DNA of 40,963 nt. It comes from an uncultured Ruminococcus sp. (lineage in GTDB: Bacteria; Bacillota; Clostridia; Oscillospirales; Acutalibacteraceae). Of this stretch, positions 8,593 through 16,704 are shown piece after piece. The notes under the pieces were generated by a model. It did not search any database, was not told where the DNA came from, and saw only the letters and a list, made by a program, of their open reading frames with translations. The stretch is taken from positions 1 through 40,963 of the forward strand of contig CADCKR010000024.1 in NCBI GenBank assembly GCA_902802105.1, in the 5' to 3' direction. Each line of letters starts with the position of its first letter. Position 1 is the first letter of the stretch. A program made the position numbers and the translations under genes.

Positions 8593-9666
8593 ATGTTTGA
8601 GAAGGTACAGGTTTTTGAGGACAGGTATGAGGAGCTTTCGGAGAAGCTTTGCGATCCTGCAACTGTGAGCGATCCGGAAAAATATGCACAGTGCATGAAG
8701 GAATATAAGTCCGTTGAGCCGCTGGCGCTTAAATATCGTGAATACAAAAAGGCGTCGGCAGATAAGCAGGAAGCAGAGGAGCTTCTGGAGGAAAACTCGT
8801 CCGACAGGGAAATGAAGGAGATGCTTGAAGAGGAGATAGCCTCTCTTGGAGCCGATATTTCCGCTCTGGAGGAGGAGCTTAAAATACTGCTTCTTCCCAA
8901 AGACCCTAATGACGACAGGAATGTTATCATGGAGATACGCGGCGGCGCCGGAGGAGAGGAAGCGGCACTGTTTGCGGCTGTGCTTTTCCGGATGTACAGT
9001 ATGTATGCAGTCAGAAGGGGCTATAAGCTTGAAATAATGAATGCGGCCGATACTGAGCTTGGCGGCTACAAGGAGATAAGCTTTATGCTGACCGGCGAAG
9101 GTGCGTATTCAAGGCTGAAATATGAAAGCGGCGTACACAGGGTGCAAAGGGTACCGGAAACGGAAACACAGGGCAGGATACACACCTCAACAGTTACCGT
9201 TGCCGTTTTGCCCGAGGCTGAGGACGTTGAAGTGAATATTGATCCGACCGAGCTGAAAATTGATACGTTCAGGGCGAGCGGCGCCGGAGGACAGCACATT
9301 AACAAGACGGAATCGGCAATAAGGATAACTCATCTTCCTACAGGTCTTGTTGTGGAATGTCAGGATGAAAGAAGCCAGTACAAAAACAAGGATAAGGCCA
9401 TGAAGGTGCTGAGGTCGCGCCTGCTTGAAGCCGAGCGCGAAAGGCAGCAGAGCGAAGTGGCGGCACAGCGGCACGATCAGGTGGGCACAGGCGACAGAAG
9501 CGAGCGCATAAGAACATATAATTATCCGCAGGGCAGAGTGACAGACCACAGGATAGGACTGACACTGTACAAGATCGATGATATCCTTAACGGTTCTCTT
9601 GATGAAATAATAGACCCTCTTATAACTGCCGCACGTTCATCACAGCTTGGATCTCAGGAAAACTGA
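8593..9666 (+). CDS. prfA: Peptide chain release factor 1
   Basis: A 357-residue class I release factor that recognises UAA and UAG and triggers peptide release at the ribosome. The GGQ motif is at 232-234 ([12 protein letters not shown]). The stop-codon-reading region carries [13 protein letters not shown] followed by TVAVLPE, the RF1 form rather than the RF2 SPF form. There is no sign of an in-frame frameshift site, which RF2 often has. GAGGAAG precedes ATG 8593. The usual neighbour prmC (methylase of the GGQ glutamine) is not next to it; a mosaic repeat follows instead. Confidence 0.97.
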   Translation: MFEKVQVFEDRYEELSEKLCDPATVSDPEKYAQCMKEYKSVEPLALKYREYKKASADKQEAEELLEENSSDREMKEMLEEEIASLGADISALEEELKILLLPKDPNDDRNVIMEIRGGAGGEEAALFAAVLFRMYSMYAVRRGYKLEIMNAADTELGGYKEISFMLTGEGAYSRLKYESGVHRVQRVPETETQGRIHTSTVTVAVLPEAEDVEVNIDPTELKIDTFRASGAGGQHINKTESAIRITHLPTGLVVECQDERSQYKNKDKAMKVLRSRLLEAERERQQSEVAAQRHDQVGTGDRSERIRTYNYPQGRVTDHRIGLTLYKIDDILNGSLDEIIDPLITAARSSQLGSQEN

Positions 9667-9674
9667 CCGTCAGT

Positions 9675-9868
9675 CAGGCGGGACTTTCAAGTGAAAGTCC
9701 TCCGGTCTCGCCTGTCGGCTCGGGCGGCAAGCTGCCGCTCCCAATTCGGCGCAGGCTCTGCGCCAGCGTCTGCTAAAGGAGTTTCGGCAAAAGAACGCTG
9801 ATTTATGTTATGCCTGATGAATAAAAATTCCGCACTTGAATTTTTGGTCACTTAAATGTCACTTTGGG
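9675..9868 (-). repeat. Mosaic intergenic repeat, locus 3 (inverted)
   Basis: A nested hairpin after prfA (9675-9714: outer CAGGCG/CGCCTG, inner GGACTTTC-AAGT-GAAAGTCC) has no T-tract. It is followed by GC hairpins at 9724-9738 (GCGGCA-AGC-TGCCGC) and 9749-9763 (GCGCAG-GCT-CTGCGC). A partial inverted ~68-bp block (about 9763-9810) comes next. A GTCACTT direct-repeat pair at about 9848-9866 resembles that at 229-246 in locus 1, and both lie 60-80 bp before a gene. From 9869 to 9935 only the next gene's ribosome binding site is clear. Confidence 0.75.
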
Positions 9869-9935
9869 AGTTTATTATTTTACCCAGGATAAAGATTTCA
9901 GAAGAGTTGGTATATTGCAAATCGGAGGGGTAGCT

Positions 9936-11012
9936 ATGATAATAAAAAATATGCACTATATTCCGCAGAAGATGTTAAAGCTCAAGATCTTCTTTTCAAT
10001 AATTCTTCTTGTGTTACTTATTGTACAGATATCATCTATATGCAGTATAGTGGGTGCTATGACGGTAGAATACAGGCATATTACCGTCGAAGATATGGAT
10101 GATCTTAAAAGCGGAGAGCTTGTTCAGGGAACGGTTGATGCAAGTGATATCATAATGAATTATCAGGATGCAACGATTTCCGGCAATATTGTAGAGTGTA
10201 TCTCGGTGCTGACAAGCGACAGGAATGTAATAGTTATTGCGGCAAACCCGACGGTTGCACCTGATATGGCTTCTGAGGTGCATAATATTCAGCCAAAGTC
10301 TGACAGCTCCATCAGCTTCAGGGGCAAGGTAGGGAGACTTAGCGATACATACAGGACAAGCCTGATGATGAATATGCTGATGGATAATAAATATAAAGAG
10401 TATAATATTGACGAAAGGAACATTTCGTGGACAGCGATAACTCTTGTTGATAATGATACCGGAAAATGGACAGCGCTTCTTATCGCTTCAATATTAGGGC
10501 TTTTGGCTATTCTTGCAGGTATTTGGTTCCTTCTGAGAAAATCCCTGAACAACATTATTTATGGCCTGCTTGTGCAGAAGGGTGTGCTTGAACCTGAGAT
10601 AAAGGTCAGGAAGGAAGATATTGATCTGCACCAGCTTGACCCGTTCGCAAGCAATGGGGATATCGAAGATAAATTTTACTCAAATGACGATTATGAGACC
10701 GGTGAGATAAACGGAAGCTACAAATTCGCTGATGATCAGGATGAAACGGATACATCATATCAGCAGCCGGTTCAGAGCAGCACTAAGCCTGTCGGGGAAA
10801 AGAATGAGATAAGGGATTTCCTTGCAAGCAGCAGCTTCCTTGCTTCAACAGGTATTTTCGGTCTGGTCGGACACGAGCTTGAAAAGGAGAACAGAACCGA
10901 GGAAAAGGTCGAGTTTTATCAGGGCGGAGTAAACGAGGACGGCAATTTCTATGTGGACAGAGAAGAAAATAATAACGAAGATATTAACGGAGATCAGAGA
11001 CGCAGATATTGA
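9936..11012 (+). CDS. Two-TM membrane protein with acidic cytoplasmic tail, function unknown
   Basis: Not recognised. 358 residues from ATG 9936, which has GGAGGGG at 9924-9930; an upstream in-frame start at 9864 lacks a ribosome binding site. A basic N-terminus leads to TM1 (about 18-40), an outer domain of about 135 residues, TM2 (about 178-200) and a long hydrophilic tail rich in Asp/Glu/Asn/Gln. The next gene encodes a protein of the same plan: an N-terminal PxK/PKVM start, a TM1 ending near a YR motif, an outer domain with SFxG and a run of spaced Met, and TM2 near residue 180. They look like paralogues, probably forming a pair in the membrane. There is no domain on which to base a function. 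Confidence 0.75.
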   Translation: MIIKNMHYIPQKMLKLKIFFSIILLVLLIVQISSICSIVGAMTVEYRHITVEDMDDLKSGELVQGTVDASDIIMNYQDATISGNIVECISVLTSDRNVIVIAANPTVAPDMASEVHNIQPKSDSSISFRGKVGRLSDTYRTSLMMNMLMDNKYKEYNIDERNISWTAITLVDNDTGKWTALLIASILGLLAILAGIWFLLRKSLNNIIYGLLVQKGVLEPEIKVRKEDIDLHQLDPFASNGDIEDKFYSNDDYETGEINGSYKFADDQDETDTSYQQPVQSSTKPVGEKNEIRDFLASSSFLASTGIFGLVGHELEKENRTEEKVEFYQGGVNEDGNFYVDREENNNEDINGDQRRRY

Positions 11013-11027
11013 TAAGGAGAGTACAAT

Positions 11028-11789
11028 ATGACACTGATAAAATACAAGCCGATCAGATTCCCGAAGGTCATGGCGGCAATTTATTTCCTTATAGCTGTTA
11101 CCCTTATATCATCGGTAGTGACACTGATCTCTATTATAAACGATATGGTCACATTTCCCTACCGTGATGTGGAGCATGACAGGATATATTTTGTGAACGA
11201 GGATGAGATGATAAAAAGCGATGTATACAGGAAAGATGTTGTCGCATTCAACTCGGAGATAAAGCTTGATGTTGACTATATAAAGATGCTGGTAAAAACT
11301 CCTGAGAACAAGCTTGTATATATTACCGGTGACAGTGACCACATGGGAGATTATTACGCTCTTGAGCTTATGATGGAGAACCACACCTACGATGATTACA
11401 GCTTTTCCGGCCGTGCCGAAAAGATGGACAGTAATGTTGAGAATGAGATGCTTTCCCTCGTGACAGGCGATATGCTTTCCGAAAACGGCGTTACCGTTGA
11501 TGATATCTCTGATATTTATATCAGGATGGATTGCTACTGTACCCCGCCTGATGGAGATGACATAAAAAATGCCGTTCTGAGATGCGTCTTTATTCTGCTC
11601 CTGCTGCTTATAGCTCTCTGGCCTGTTGTGCGCAACGGGATATATCATTCCCGCGTAAAGAAGGGCATTATGCAGACTGATCCTCGTGAGCTTGAATATA
11701 AGGGACTTGCTCCGATAAAGCCCGCTCAGCTGTACCATACGGAAAAGGACGACTTTTGGCTGATAGACAACACGGAAAGCAATTCTTGA
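11028..11789 (+). CDS. Two-TM membrane protein, paralogue of the preceding gene, function unknown
   Basis: Not recognised. 253 residues; ATG 11028 follows AAGGAG by a normal distance, 15 bp after the preceding stop, so one operon. TM1 is about 10-35, the outer domain about 36-182, TM2 about 183-203, and the cytoplasmic tail is short (about 50 residues). The shared layout with the upstream protein, including FPYRDV against VEYRHI after TM1 and YSFSG against ISFRG in the outer domain, supports duplication. It lacks the long acidic tail of its partner. A weak hairpin follows 20 bp downstream. Confidence 0.75.
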   Translation: MTLIKYKPIRFPKVMAAIYFLIAVTLISSVVTLISIINDMVTFPYRDVEHDRIYFVNEDEMIKSDVYRKDVVAFNSEIKLDVDYIKMLVKTPENKLVYITGDSDHMGDYYALELMMENHTYDDYSFSGRAEKMDSNVENEMLSLVTGDMLSENGVTVDDISDIYIRMDCYCTPPDGDDIKNAVLRCVFILLLLLIALWPVVRNGIYHSRVKKGIMQTDPRELEYKGLAPIKPAQLYHTEKDDFWLIDNTESNS

Positions 11790-11809
11790 AATTTTACGTC
11801 AGGCAGTAT

Positions 11810-11848
11810 CACAAAATTACAATAGAGGATAATTTTGTGTAGTATTTT
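11810..11848 (+). terminator. Possible AT-rich terminator hairpin
   Basis: A perfect 10-bp stem (CACAAAATTA 11810-11819 with TAATTTTGTG 11830-11839) and a 10-nt loop are followed by TAGTATTTT. The stem is AT-rich, so termination would be weak; it could also be an operator-like palindrome. Confidence 0.45.
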
Positions 11849-11860
11849 GCTCTCAAATAT

Positions 11861-12318
11861 ATCAAATTCAGCGGTTTTAGGAAGGGAGTCTGGGGGCAGC
11901 GCAGAGCCTGCGCCGGCGAGCCGCCGGTGCCATGTCCGCTCCGCTCGTTTACACTCGCTTTGTTCTGCTCATTGCGGCAAGCTGCCGCACCCATGTCCGC
12001 TCCGCTCGTTTACACTCGCTTTGTTATTCTCATTCTGCAGATAGTCCCGTAGAAGCTGGTGCATTCGCAGTGCTTTGCAAAGACTTTATTTACAGACGCT
12101 GGTTTATTCGCCGCCCGTAGAAGCAGTTGCATTCGCAGTGCTTTGCAAAGACTTTATTTACAGACGCTGGTTTATTCGCCGCCCGTAGAAGCAGTTGCAT
12201 TCGCGGTGCTTTGCAAAAACTTTTTTTACAGACGCTGATTTACTTGCCGCGGCGGTACGGACTACAGTATGTGTTGAACAAGAAGCGAATCGGCACCGGC
12301 AGCTCGCCGGCGGCTCGA
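11861..12318 (+). repeat. Mosaic intergenic repeat, locus 4 (largest)
   Basis: The order is a 36-bp GCGGTTTTAGGAAGGG block (11861-11896, near-copy of 4147-4182), then hairpins at 11899-11913 (GCGCAG-AGC-CTGCGC) and 11913-11927 (CCGGC-GAGCC-GCCGG). The 40-bp block follows at 11934-11973 (exact reverse complement of 90-129), then a hairpin at 11974-11988, and a variant 40-bp block at 11995-12034 with changes near its end. Three tandem ~68-bp blocks (12046-12249) come next, then one GTATGTGTTGAACAAG block (about 12253-12292) and a CCGGC-AGCTC-GCCGG hairpin near 12297-12312. Small ORFs here are translations of the repeat. 11790-11860 holds only the hairpin listed above. Confidence 0.88.
12046..12249 (+). 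repeat. Three tandem copies of a 68-bp repeat block
   Basis: Units start at CCCGT at 12046, 12114 and 12182, so the period is exactly 68 bp with no spacer. The first two copies are almost identical. The third differs at scattered positions (for example AAAAACTTTTTTTACAG in place of AAAGACTTTATTTACAG). Single copies of the same block occur in the other four loci. Confidence 0.9.
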
Positions 12319-12329
12319 CAAGCAGGTTC

Positions 12330-12358
12330 TTGACAAAGACGAAAATGACGGTTATAAT
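12330..12358 (+). promoter_or_regulatory. Consensus sigma-A promoter upstream of tsaC
   Basis: TTGACA (12330-12335) and TATAAT (12353-12358) are separated by exactly 17 bp. It begins about 12 bp after the end of repeat locus 4, so the repeat is upstream of, not within, the tsaC transcript. Predicted start near 12365. Confidence 0.85.
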
Positions 12359-12565
12359 AACGGCAATAACGATAATTTTACCGACCCGTTCACAGGACGG
12401 TGATCGTCGGGCAAAAAATCGGGCAGCCGTCAGTAAAGCTTTAATATAAAAAGGCTCTTAACGCTGCAGGTCTTTTGACGGGCTTGCAGCTAAATTTTGT
12501 TGTTATGCTCCCGGAACAGAATGGAGTTATATCAGCATATCAACTTTTGGCAAAGGAACAGGAAG
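12359..12565 (+). other. tsaC leader region, 5' UTR of about 200 nt
   Basis: No gene seen. It can fold a compound stem near 12390-12420 (CCGAC ... GTCGG enclosing CCGT ... ACGG) and a 6-bp stem GCTGCA (12473-12478) with TGCAGC (12485-12490). The latter is followed by TAAATTTTGTTGTT, which is weakly terminator-like. A regulatory role is possible but unproven; it matches no riboswitch class I recognise. Confidence 0.4.
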
Positions 12566-13594
12566 ATGAAAATGCAAACATTGATGCTGAGTACGGAAGA
12601 AATAGATAAGGCAGCACAGATCATACGTGAGGGCGGTCTTGTGGCGATGCCTACGGAAACAGTGTACGGTCTTGCGGCAGATGCCTATAACGGCAAGGCG
12701 GTAGCAAATATTTTCAGGGCAAAGGGACGCCCGATGGATAATCCGCTTATAGTGCATATTGCCGATATCTCTCAGATATACGGCCTTGTGCGAGAGTTCC
12801 CTGAAAAGGCAAGGATACTTGCGGATAAATTCTGGCCGGGGCCGCTGACCATGATACTGCCGAAGTCTGAGCGCATACCCGATGAAGTCAGCGCCGGACT
12901 TGATACTGTGGCTGTGCGCTGTCCGTCTGACCCTTATGCGCGTAAGCTCATAAGTCTTTCATCACCTCTTGCGGCACCCTCGGCAAATCTTTCCGGCAGT
13001 CCGAGCCCTACAACGGCGCATCATGTTTTCAGCGATATGAACGGCAGGATAGATGCAATAATTGACGGCGGAGAATGCGATGTCGGCGTGGAATCTACTG
13101 TTATCACTCTTGCTGTGCAGCCGCCGAGACTGCTCAGACCGGGCGGCATTACACTTGAACAGCTCAGGGGTGCAATAGGCGAGGTAGTGCTTGACGATGC
13201 TGTGCTCAATCCGCTCAAAAGCGGCGAAAGGGCAGCAAGTCCGGGAATGAAATATAAGCATTATGCGCCGCAGGCTGAACTGACGCTTCTTAAAGGCAGC
13301 GAAGAGAGCTTCCTTAAATTCGTTAACGGTATGAAGGACGGAAAGACAGCCGTTCTGTGCTATGATGAGGATATCCCAAGGCTTGAACTGCCGTTTATTC
13401 CGCTTGGCAGGGCTATGGATCATGATGTACAGGCAAGCAGGCTTTTTTCTGCCCTGAGAGAAGCTGACGACAAGGGCTTCAAAAGGGTATATGCGCATTG
13501 CCCGCATACGGACGGAGTAGGCCTTGCGGTATATAACCGTATGATAAGGGCGGCAGGCTTTAAAGTGATAGAGCTTGATGATAAGACGTCATAA
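12566..13594 (+). CDS. tsaC: L-threonylcarbamoyladenylate synthase, Sua5 type
   Basis: A 342-residue enzyme that makes threonylcarbamoyl-AMP from threonine, bicarbonate and ATP, the first step of tRNA t6A37 formation. The YrdC core has the conserved MPTETVYGLAAD, AKGRPMDNPL (nucleotide-binding KGRP) and APSANLSGSPSPT. The extra C-terminal domain (about 210-342, with SPGMKYKHYAP linker motif) marks the longer Sua5 form. ATG 12566 is preferred with AAAGGA upstream; ATG 12572, two codons in, is also possible. Longer in-frame starts lack a ribosome binding site. It heads a run with coaE and a lytic transglycosylase. The symbol sua5 is equally used. Confidence 0.93.
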   Translation: MKMQTLMLSTEEIDKAAQIIREGGLVAMPTETVYGLAADAYNGKAVANIFRAKGRPMDNPLIVHIADISQIYGLVREFPEKARILADKFWPGPLTMILPKSERIPDEVSAGLDTVAVRCPSDPYARKLISLSSPLAAPSANLSGSPSPTTAHHVFSDMNGRIDAIIDGGECDVGVESTVITLAVQPPRLLRPGGITLEQLRGAIGEVVLDDAVLNPLKSGERAASPGMKYKHYAPQAELTLLKGSEESFLKFVNGMKDGKTAVLCYDEDIPRLELPFIPLGRAMDHDVQASRLFSALREADDKGFKRVYAHCPHTDGVGLAVYNRMIRAAGFKVIELDDKTS

Positions 13595-13640
13595 GCCTAA
13601 GAGAAAGTCTGACAAAAATATTTATTTCGGGGTGAAGGTC

Positions 13641-14249
13641 ATGGTAATAGGTCTTACAGGACAGACAGGCGCCGGAAAAAGCACTGTGGCAAGGCTGGCA
13701 GCAGAGATGTCGTGCTGCGTGGTGGATTGTGATGCCGTTGCAAGAGAAGCACTTTCTCCCGGGTCAGATTGTCTGAAAAGACTTGCAGAGCTTTTCGGAT
13801 GTGATATAATAAATGAGGATGGCTCATGCAGAAGAAGGCTGCTTGCGTCAAGGGCTTTTGCGGATAAGGAAAAGACCGCCCTGCTCAACAGTATTACTCA
13901 TCCCTGGATAATACAGCGTTCAAGCGAATATATTGAACAGTACAGGCAGAAATCGGATGCACCGATAATATTTGATGCGCCTTTGCTCTATGAGAGCGGC
14001 GGAGATGCACTGTGTGACTGTGTGATAGCTGTTATCGCGCCGCTTGATGTCAGGCTTGACAGGATAATGAAGCGTGACGGCATAACCCGCGAAGAGGCAA
14101 TGCTGAGGATAAACGCCCAGCAGGATGACGAGTTCTATATATCCAGAGCGGATCATATCATAGACGGTTCAGAGCCTCTTGCGCAGGTGAGAAAAAAGCT
14201 TATAAAGCTCCTTGAAGAAATAAAAAGAAAAAACAAAAATGAGGTGTGA
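13641..14249 (+). CDS. coaE: Dephospho-CoA kinase
   Basis: A 202-residue kinase that phosphorylates the ribose 3'-OH of dephospho-CoA, the last step of CoA synthesis. The P-loop is GQTGAGKST (7-15), followed by the acceptor-site DCDAVAR and, further on, FDAPLLYE, typical of the family. The lid region has RIMKRDGITREEA. ATG 13641 is chosen because GGGGTGA precedes it and the domain starts right there; a longer frame begins inside the end of tsaC. The stop codon is followed within 2 bp by the next start, so translation is probably coupled. Confidence 0.95.
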   Translation: MVIGLTGQTGAGKSTVARLAAEMSCCVVDCDAVAREALSPGSDCLKRLAELFGCDIINEDGSCRRRLLASRAFADKEKTALLNSITHPWIIQRSSEYIEQYRQKSDAPIIFDAPLLYESGGDALCDCVIAVIAPLDVRLDRIMKRDGITREEAMLRINAQQDDEFYISRADHIIDGSEPLAQVRKKLIKLLEEIKRKNKNEV

Positions 14250-14250
14250 A

Positions 14251-14829
14251 ATGAAAAAAATAACCCTGAGATCCGTTATCGTGATAGCGGCAGTACTGGC
14301 TGTGATCGTTTGTATAGCATTTATGTTCAGAGCGCTGAACATAAAAGTAACAAAGGATTCATTCCCTCTGAAATATGAAGAGATAATAGATGCTGCATCC
14401 GAGAAATACGGAGTTGACAAAGCGCTTATCTACGGCGTTATAAAGACTGAGAGCGATTTTGACCCCAATGCCAAGTCTTCGGCAGGTGCGATCGGGCTTA
14501 TGCAGCTGATGGATGACACATTTGTGTGGATGCAGACATATTATAAGGATGAGAATGACTATGTTTTTGAGGATCTTTACGATCCGGCGCTGAATATCGA
14601 CTACGGCGTTGAGGTGCTGTCGGTGCTACTTAAAAGGTACGATGGCAACGAGGATGCTGCGATCTGCGCATATAACGGCGGTGCAGGTCATGTGGATAAA
14701 TGGCTGAAGGATCCTCAGTATTCGGATGACGGCAAGACGCTCAAAAAGGTCCCGTTTGCCGAAACGGAAAATTACCGTCATAAAGTCGCAAGAAATAAGA
14801 GCATTTACAATCAGCTCTATTTTTCATAA
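14251..14829 (+). CDS. Lytic transglycosylase (SLT family), membrane-anchored
   Basis: A 192-residue peptidoglycan-cleaving enzyme. An N-terminal hydrophobic segment (about 8-27) acts as signal anchor and the SLT domain spans about 42-185. The catalytic Glu is at position 67 (VIKTESDF), with the family motifs SAGAIGLMQLM and AYNGGAGHV. It cleaves the MurNAc-GlcNAc bond to give 1,6-anhydroMurNAc in this family. ATG 14251 has GAGGTG (14241-14246) overlapping the coaE end; an ATG at 14239 has no ribosome binding site. It sits 1 bp after coaE, so it is co-transcribed, though the functions are unrelated. Confidence 0.92.
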   Translation: MKKITLRSVIVIAAVLAVIVCIAFMFRALNIKVTKDSFPLKYEEIIDAASEKYGVDKALIYGVIKTESDFDPNAKSSAGAIGLMQLMDDTFVWMQTYYKDENDYVFEDLYDPALNIDYGVEVLSVLLKRYDGNEDAAICAYNGGAGHVDKWLKDPQYSDDGKTLKKVPFAETENYRHKVARNKSIYNQLYFS

Positions 14830-14872
14830 AAAAGCGGTCAGTTGATCCCGCATAACGACAGGAGAGATAATA

Positions 14873-16297
14873 ATGACAGAAGAGATCAAGGAAGAAAAGA
14901 AGGAAAAAACAGAGACCGAGCTGCTCAAGGAAAAGCTGCTCATCAAGACCGAAAGCGGAGCCAAAACCCTTGAACCGGAGGAGATAGCAAAGGCTGATGA
15001 GTTCTGCAAGGGCTATACTGCTTTTCTTGACAATGCAAAGACGGAGCGCGACGCAGTAGACTATACTCTGAAAGCCGCTCTCGGCGCAGGGTTTACGGAG
15101 TATGACCCGACAAAGGACTATAAGCCGGGCGACAGGGTATATCTGAACAACCGCGGCAGGGCGCTGATACTTTGCGTCATTGGCAAAAACGGCACGAAAA
15201 ACGGCGTAAGGCTTGGTATCGCTCACATTGATTCACCAAGGCTCGACCTTAAGCCGAACCCGCTTTATGAGAGCAATGACCTTGCTATGTTCAAGACGCA
15301 TTACTACGGCGGCATCAAAAAGTATCAGTGGCCGACAGTTCCGCTTGCGCTTCACGGAGTTGTTGCGCTTAAAGACGGCACTGTAGTCAGGGTGCGCATC
15401 GGCGATGAGGAAAGCGAGCCCTGCTTTGTTGTTACGGACCTTTTGCCGCATCTTGCAGCAGATCAGATGTCCAAGGTAATGACAAAGGCGTTCAACGGCG
15501 AGCTGCTCAATGTGCTTATCGGCAGCAGACCCTTCCGTAAGGACAAGGAAAGTGAGTCTGTAAAGCTCAATATTATGAACATACTCTATGAGAAGTACGG
15601 ATTTACTGAGGCTGATTTTGTTTCAGCAGAGCTTACGATGGTTCCGGCAGGCAAGGCGAGGGACGTAGGTTTTGACAGGAGCATGATCGGTGCATACGGT
15701 CACGATGATAAGGTGTGCGCTTATCCGGCAGTAATGGCGGCGTTTGATACTGAGGTGCCGGATCAGACGATTATTTCTGTGCTCACCGACCGTGAGGAGA
15801 TCGGCAGTGACGGAGCTACAGGCATGAAATCCACCTATATGGCTGATTTCATCGCTGATCTTGCCAAGGTTGACGGCATGGAGCTACGTCATGTAATGGC
15901 AAAGACGACCTGTCTTTCGGCGGACGTTAATGCGGCTTTTGACCCGACCTATGCATCGGCCTATGAAGCAAACAACGCCTGCTTTATAAATAACGGCGCC
16001 GTTATCACCAAGTATACCGGCAGCGGCGGCAAATACAGCACTTCGGATGCTACTGCTGAGTTCGTAGCAAAGATCAGGAGGATACTTGACGATAAAAAGG
16101 TGCTCTGGCAGACAGGAGAGCTTGGCAAGGTCGACGGCGGCGGCGGCGGAACTATAGCAAAGTTCGTTGCAAACCTGAATGCGGATGTTGTTGACCTTGG
16201 CGTACCTGTGCTGTGTATGCACGCGCCTTTTGAGATCGTCTCAAAGATAGACGTTTACGAAACCTACAGGGCGCTGTTTGAGTTTTATAATGCGTGA
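14873..16297 (+). CDS. M18 family aminopeptidase
   Basis: A 474-residue zinc aminopeptidase that removes N-terminal residues, often acidic ones, from peptides in the cytoplasm. Metal and catalytic motifs of the M18 family are present: IAHIDSPR (first His ligand), DREEIGSDGATG (catalytic and ligand Glu/Asp), and CMHAPFEI near the C-terminus (last His). The N-terminus is lysine/glutamate-rich and probably flexible. AGGAGAG precedes ATG 14873. It is 43 bp after the transglycosylase, probably the last gene of the tsaC operon, and is followed by a hairpin. Confidence 0.93.
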   Translation: MTEEIKEEKKEKTETELLKEKLLIKTESGAKTLEPEEIAKADEFCKGYTAFLDNAKTERDAVDYTLKAALGAGFTEYDPTKDYKPGDRVYLNNRGRALILCVIGKNGTKNGVRLGIAHIDSPRLDLKPNPLYESNDLAMFKTHYYGGIKKYQWPTVPLALHGVVALKDGTVVRVRIGDEESEPCFVVTDLLPHLAADQMSKVMTKAFNGELLNVLIGSRPFRKDKESESVKLNIMNILYEKYGFTEADFVSAELTMVPAGKARDVGFDRSMIGAYGHDDKVCAYPAVMAAFDTEVPDQTIISVLTDREEIGSDGATGMKSTYMADFIADLAKVDGMELRHVMAKTTCLSADVNAAFDPTYASAYEANNACFINNGAVITKYTGSGGKYSTSDATAEFVAKIRRILDDKKVLWQTGELGKVDGGGGGTIAKFVANLNADVVDLGVPVLCMHAPFEIVSKIDVYETYRALFEFYNA

Positions 16298-16313
16298 GCC
16301 TGATAAAGAGCTT

Positions 16314-16359
16314 TGCATCGGCGTAAAGCCCGATACTTTACACCGGTGCATGATATCTT
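16314..16359 (+). terminator. Probable terminator after the M18 peptidase
   Basis: A long imperfect stem: TGCATCGG (16314-16321) pairs with CCGGTGCA (16343-16350) with one G-U pair, and GTAAAG (16323-16328) pairs with CTTTAC (16336-16341). It is followed by TGATATCTTTT. The weak T-tract lowers confidence. Confidence 0.5.
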
Positions 16360-16506
16360 TTGCGGAAAAGAAGAATGATCCCTGCCATATTTTTGGAAGA
16401 GTGTGTATATGATGGAAATATACAGCAAAAGACTGCCGGTACATAAATTTTTATTATGCAAATTCCTTATTTTGCGTAACAATACTGTAATAAAAAGGAT
16501 TTTATA

Positions 16507-16535
16507 TTGACAATCTGCCTTGTTTGTATTATGAT
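16507..16535 (+). promoter_or_regulatory. Sigma-A promoter of murA
   Basis: TTGACA (16507-16512), a 17-bp spacer, and TATGAT (16530-16535). The predicted start near 16542 gives a leader of about 160 nt containing a small hairpin GGAGCC-TGC-GGCTCC at 16651-16665. Apart from this and the terminator hairpin at 16314-16350, I see nothing in the 407-bp gap 16298-16704. Confidence 0.8.
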
Positions 16536-16704
16536 AACAAAAGAGTGGGTTTATCTTTTGCGTTAAATATTAATGCTTGTTTAGTGCAAGTTCCACAAAT
16601 CGGACACTGCCATACAGCATAGTATGACGGTGCTTTTTCGACTATACATAGGAGCCTGCGGCTCCGAATACTCATATAACCAAGCTTATAGGGAGTGTTG
16701 CAAT

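Noticed and set aside
8593-9666. Release factor 2 with programmed frameshift
   Set aside because: The reading motif is the RF1 PxT-type and the frame is continuous.
9675-9714. Intrinsic terminator after prfA
   Set aside because: The nested hairpin is strong but no T-tract follows; it is listed as part of the repeat locus instead.
12046-12249. CRISPR array
   Set aside because: The 68-bp units are directly adjacent with no unique spacers, and no cas gene is in the window.
11835-12449. Plus-strand ORFs of 60-85 aa in repeat locus 4
   Set aside because: The peptides (LHSLCSAH, FTLAL types) arise from repeat blocks read in several frames; no frame is favoured and no domain is seen.
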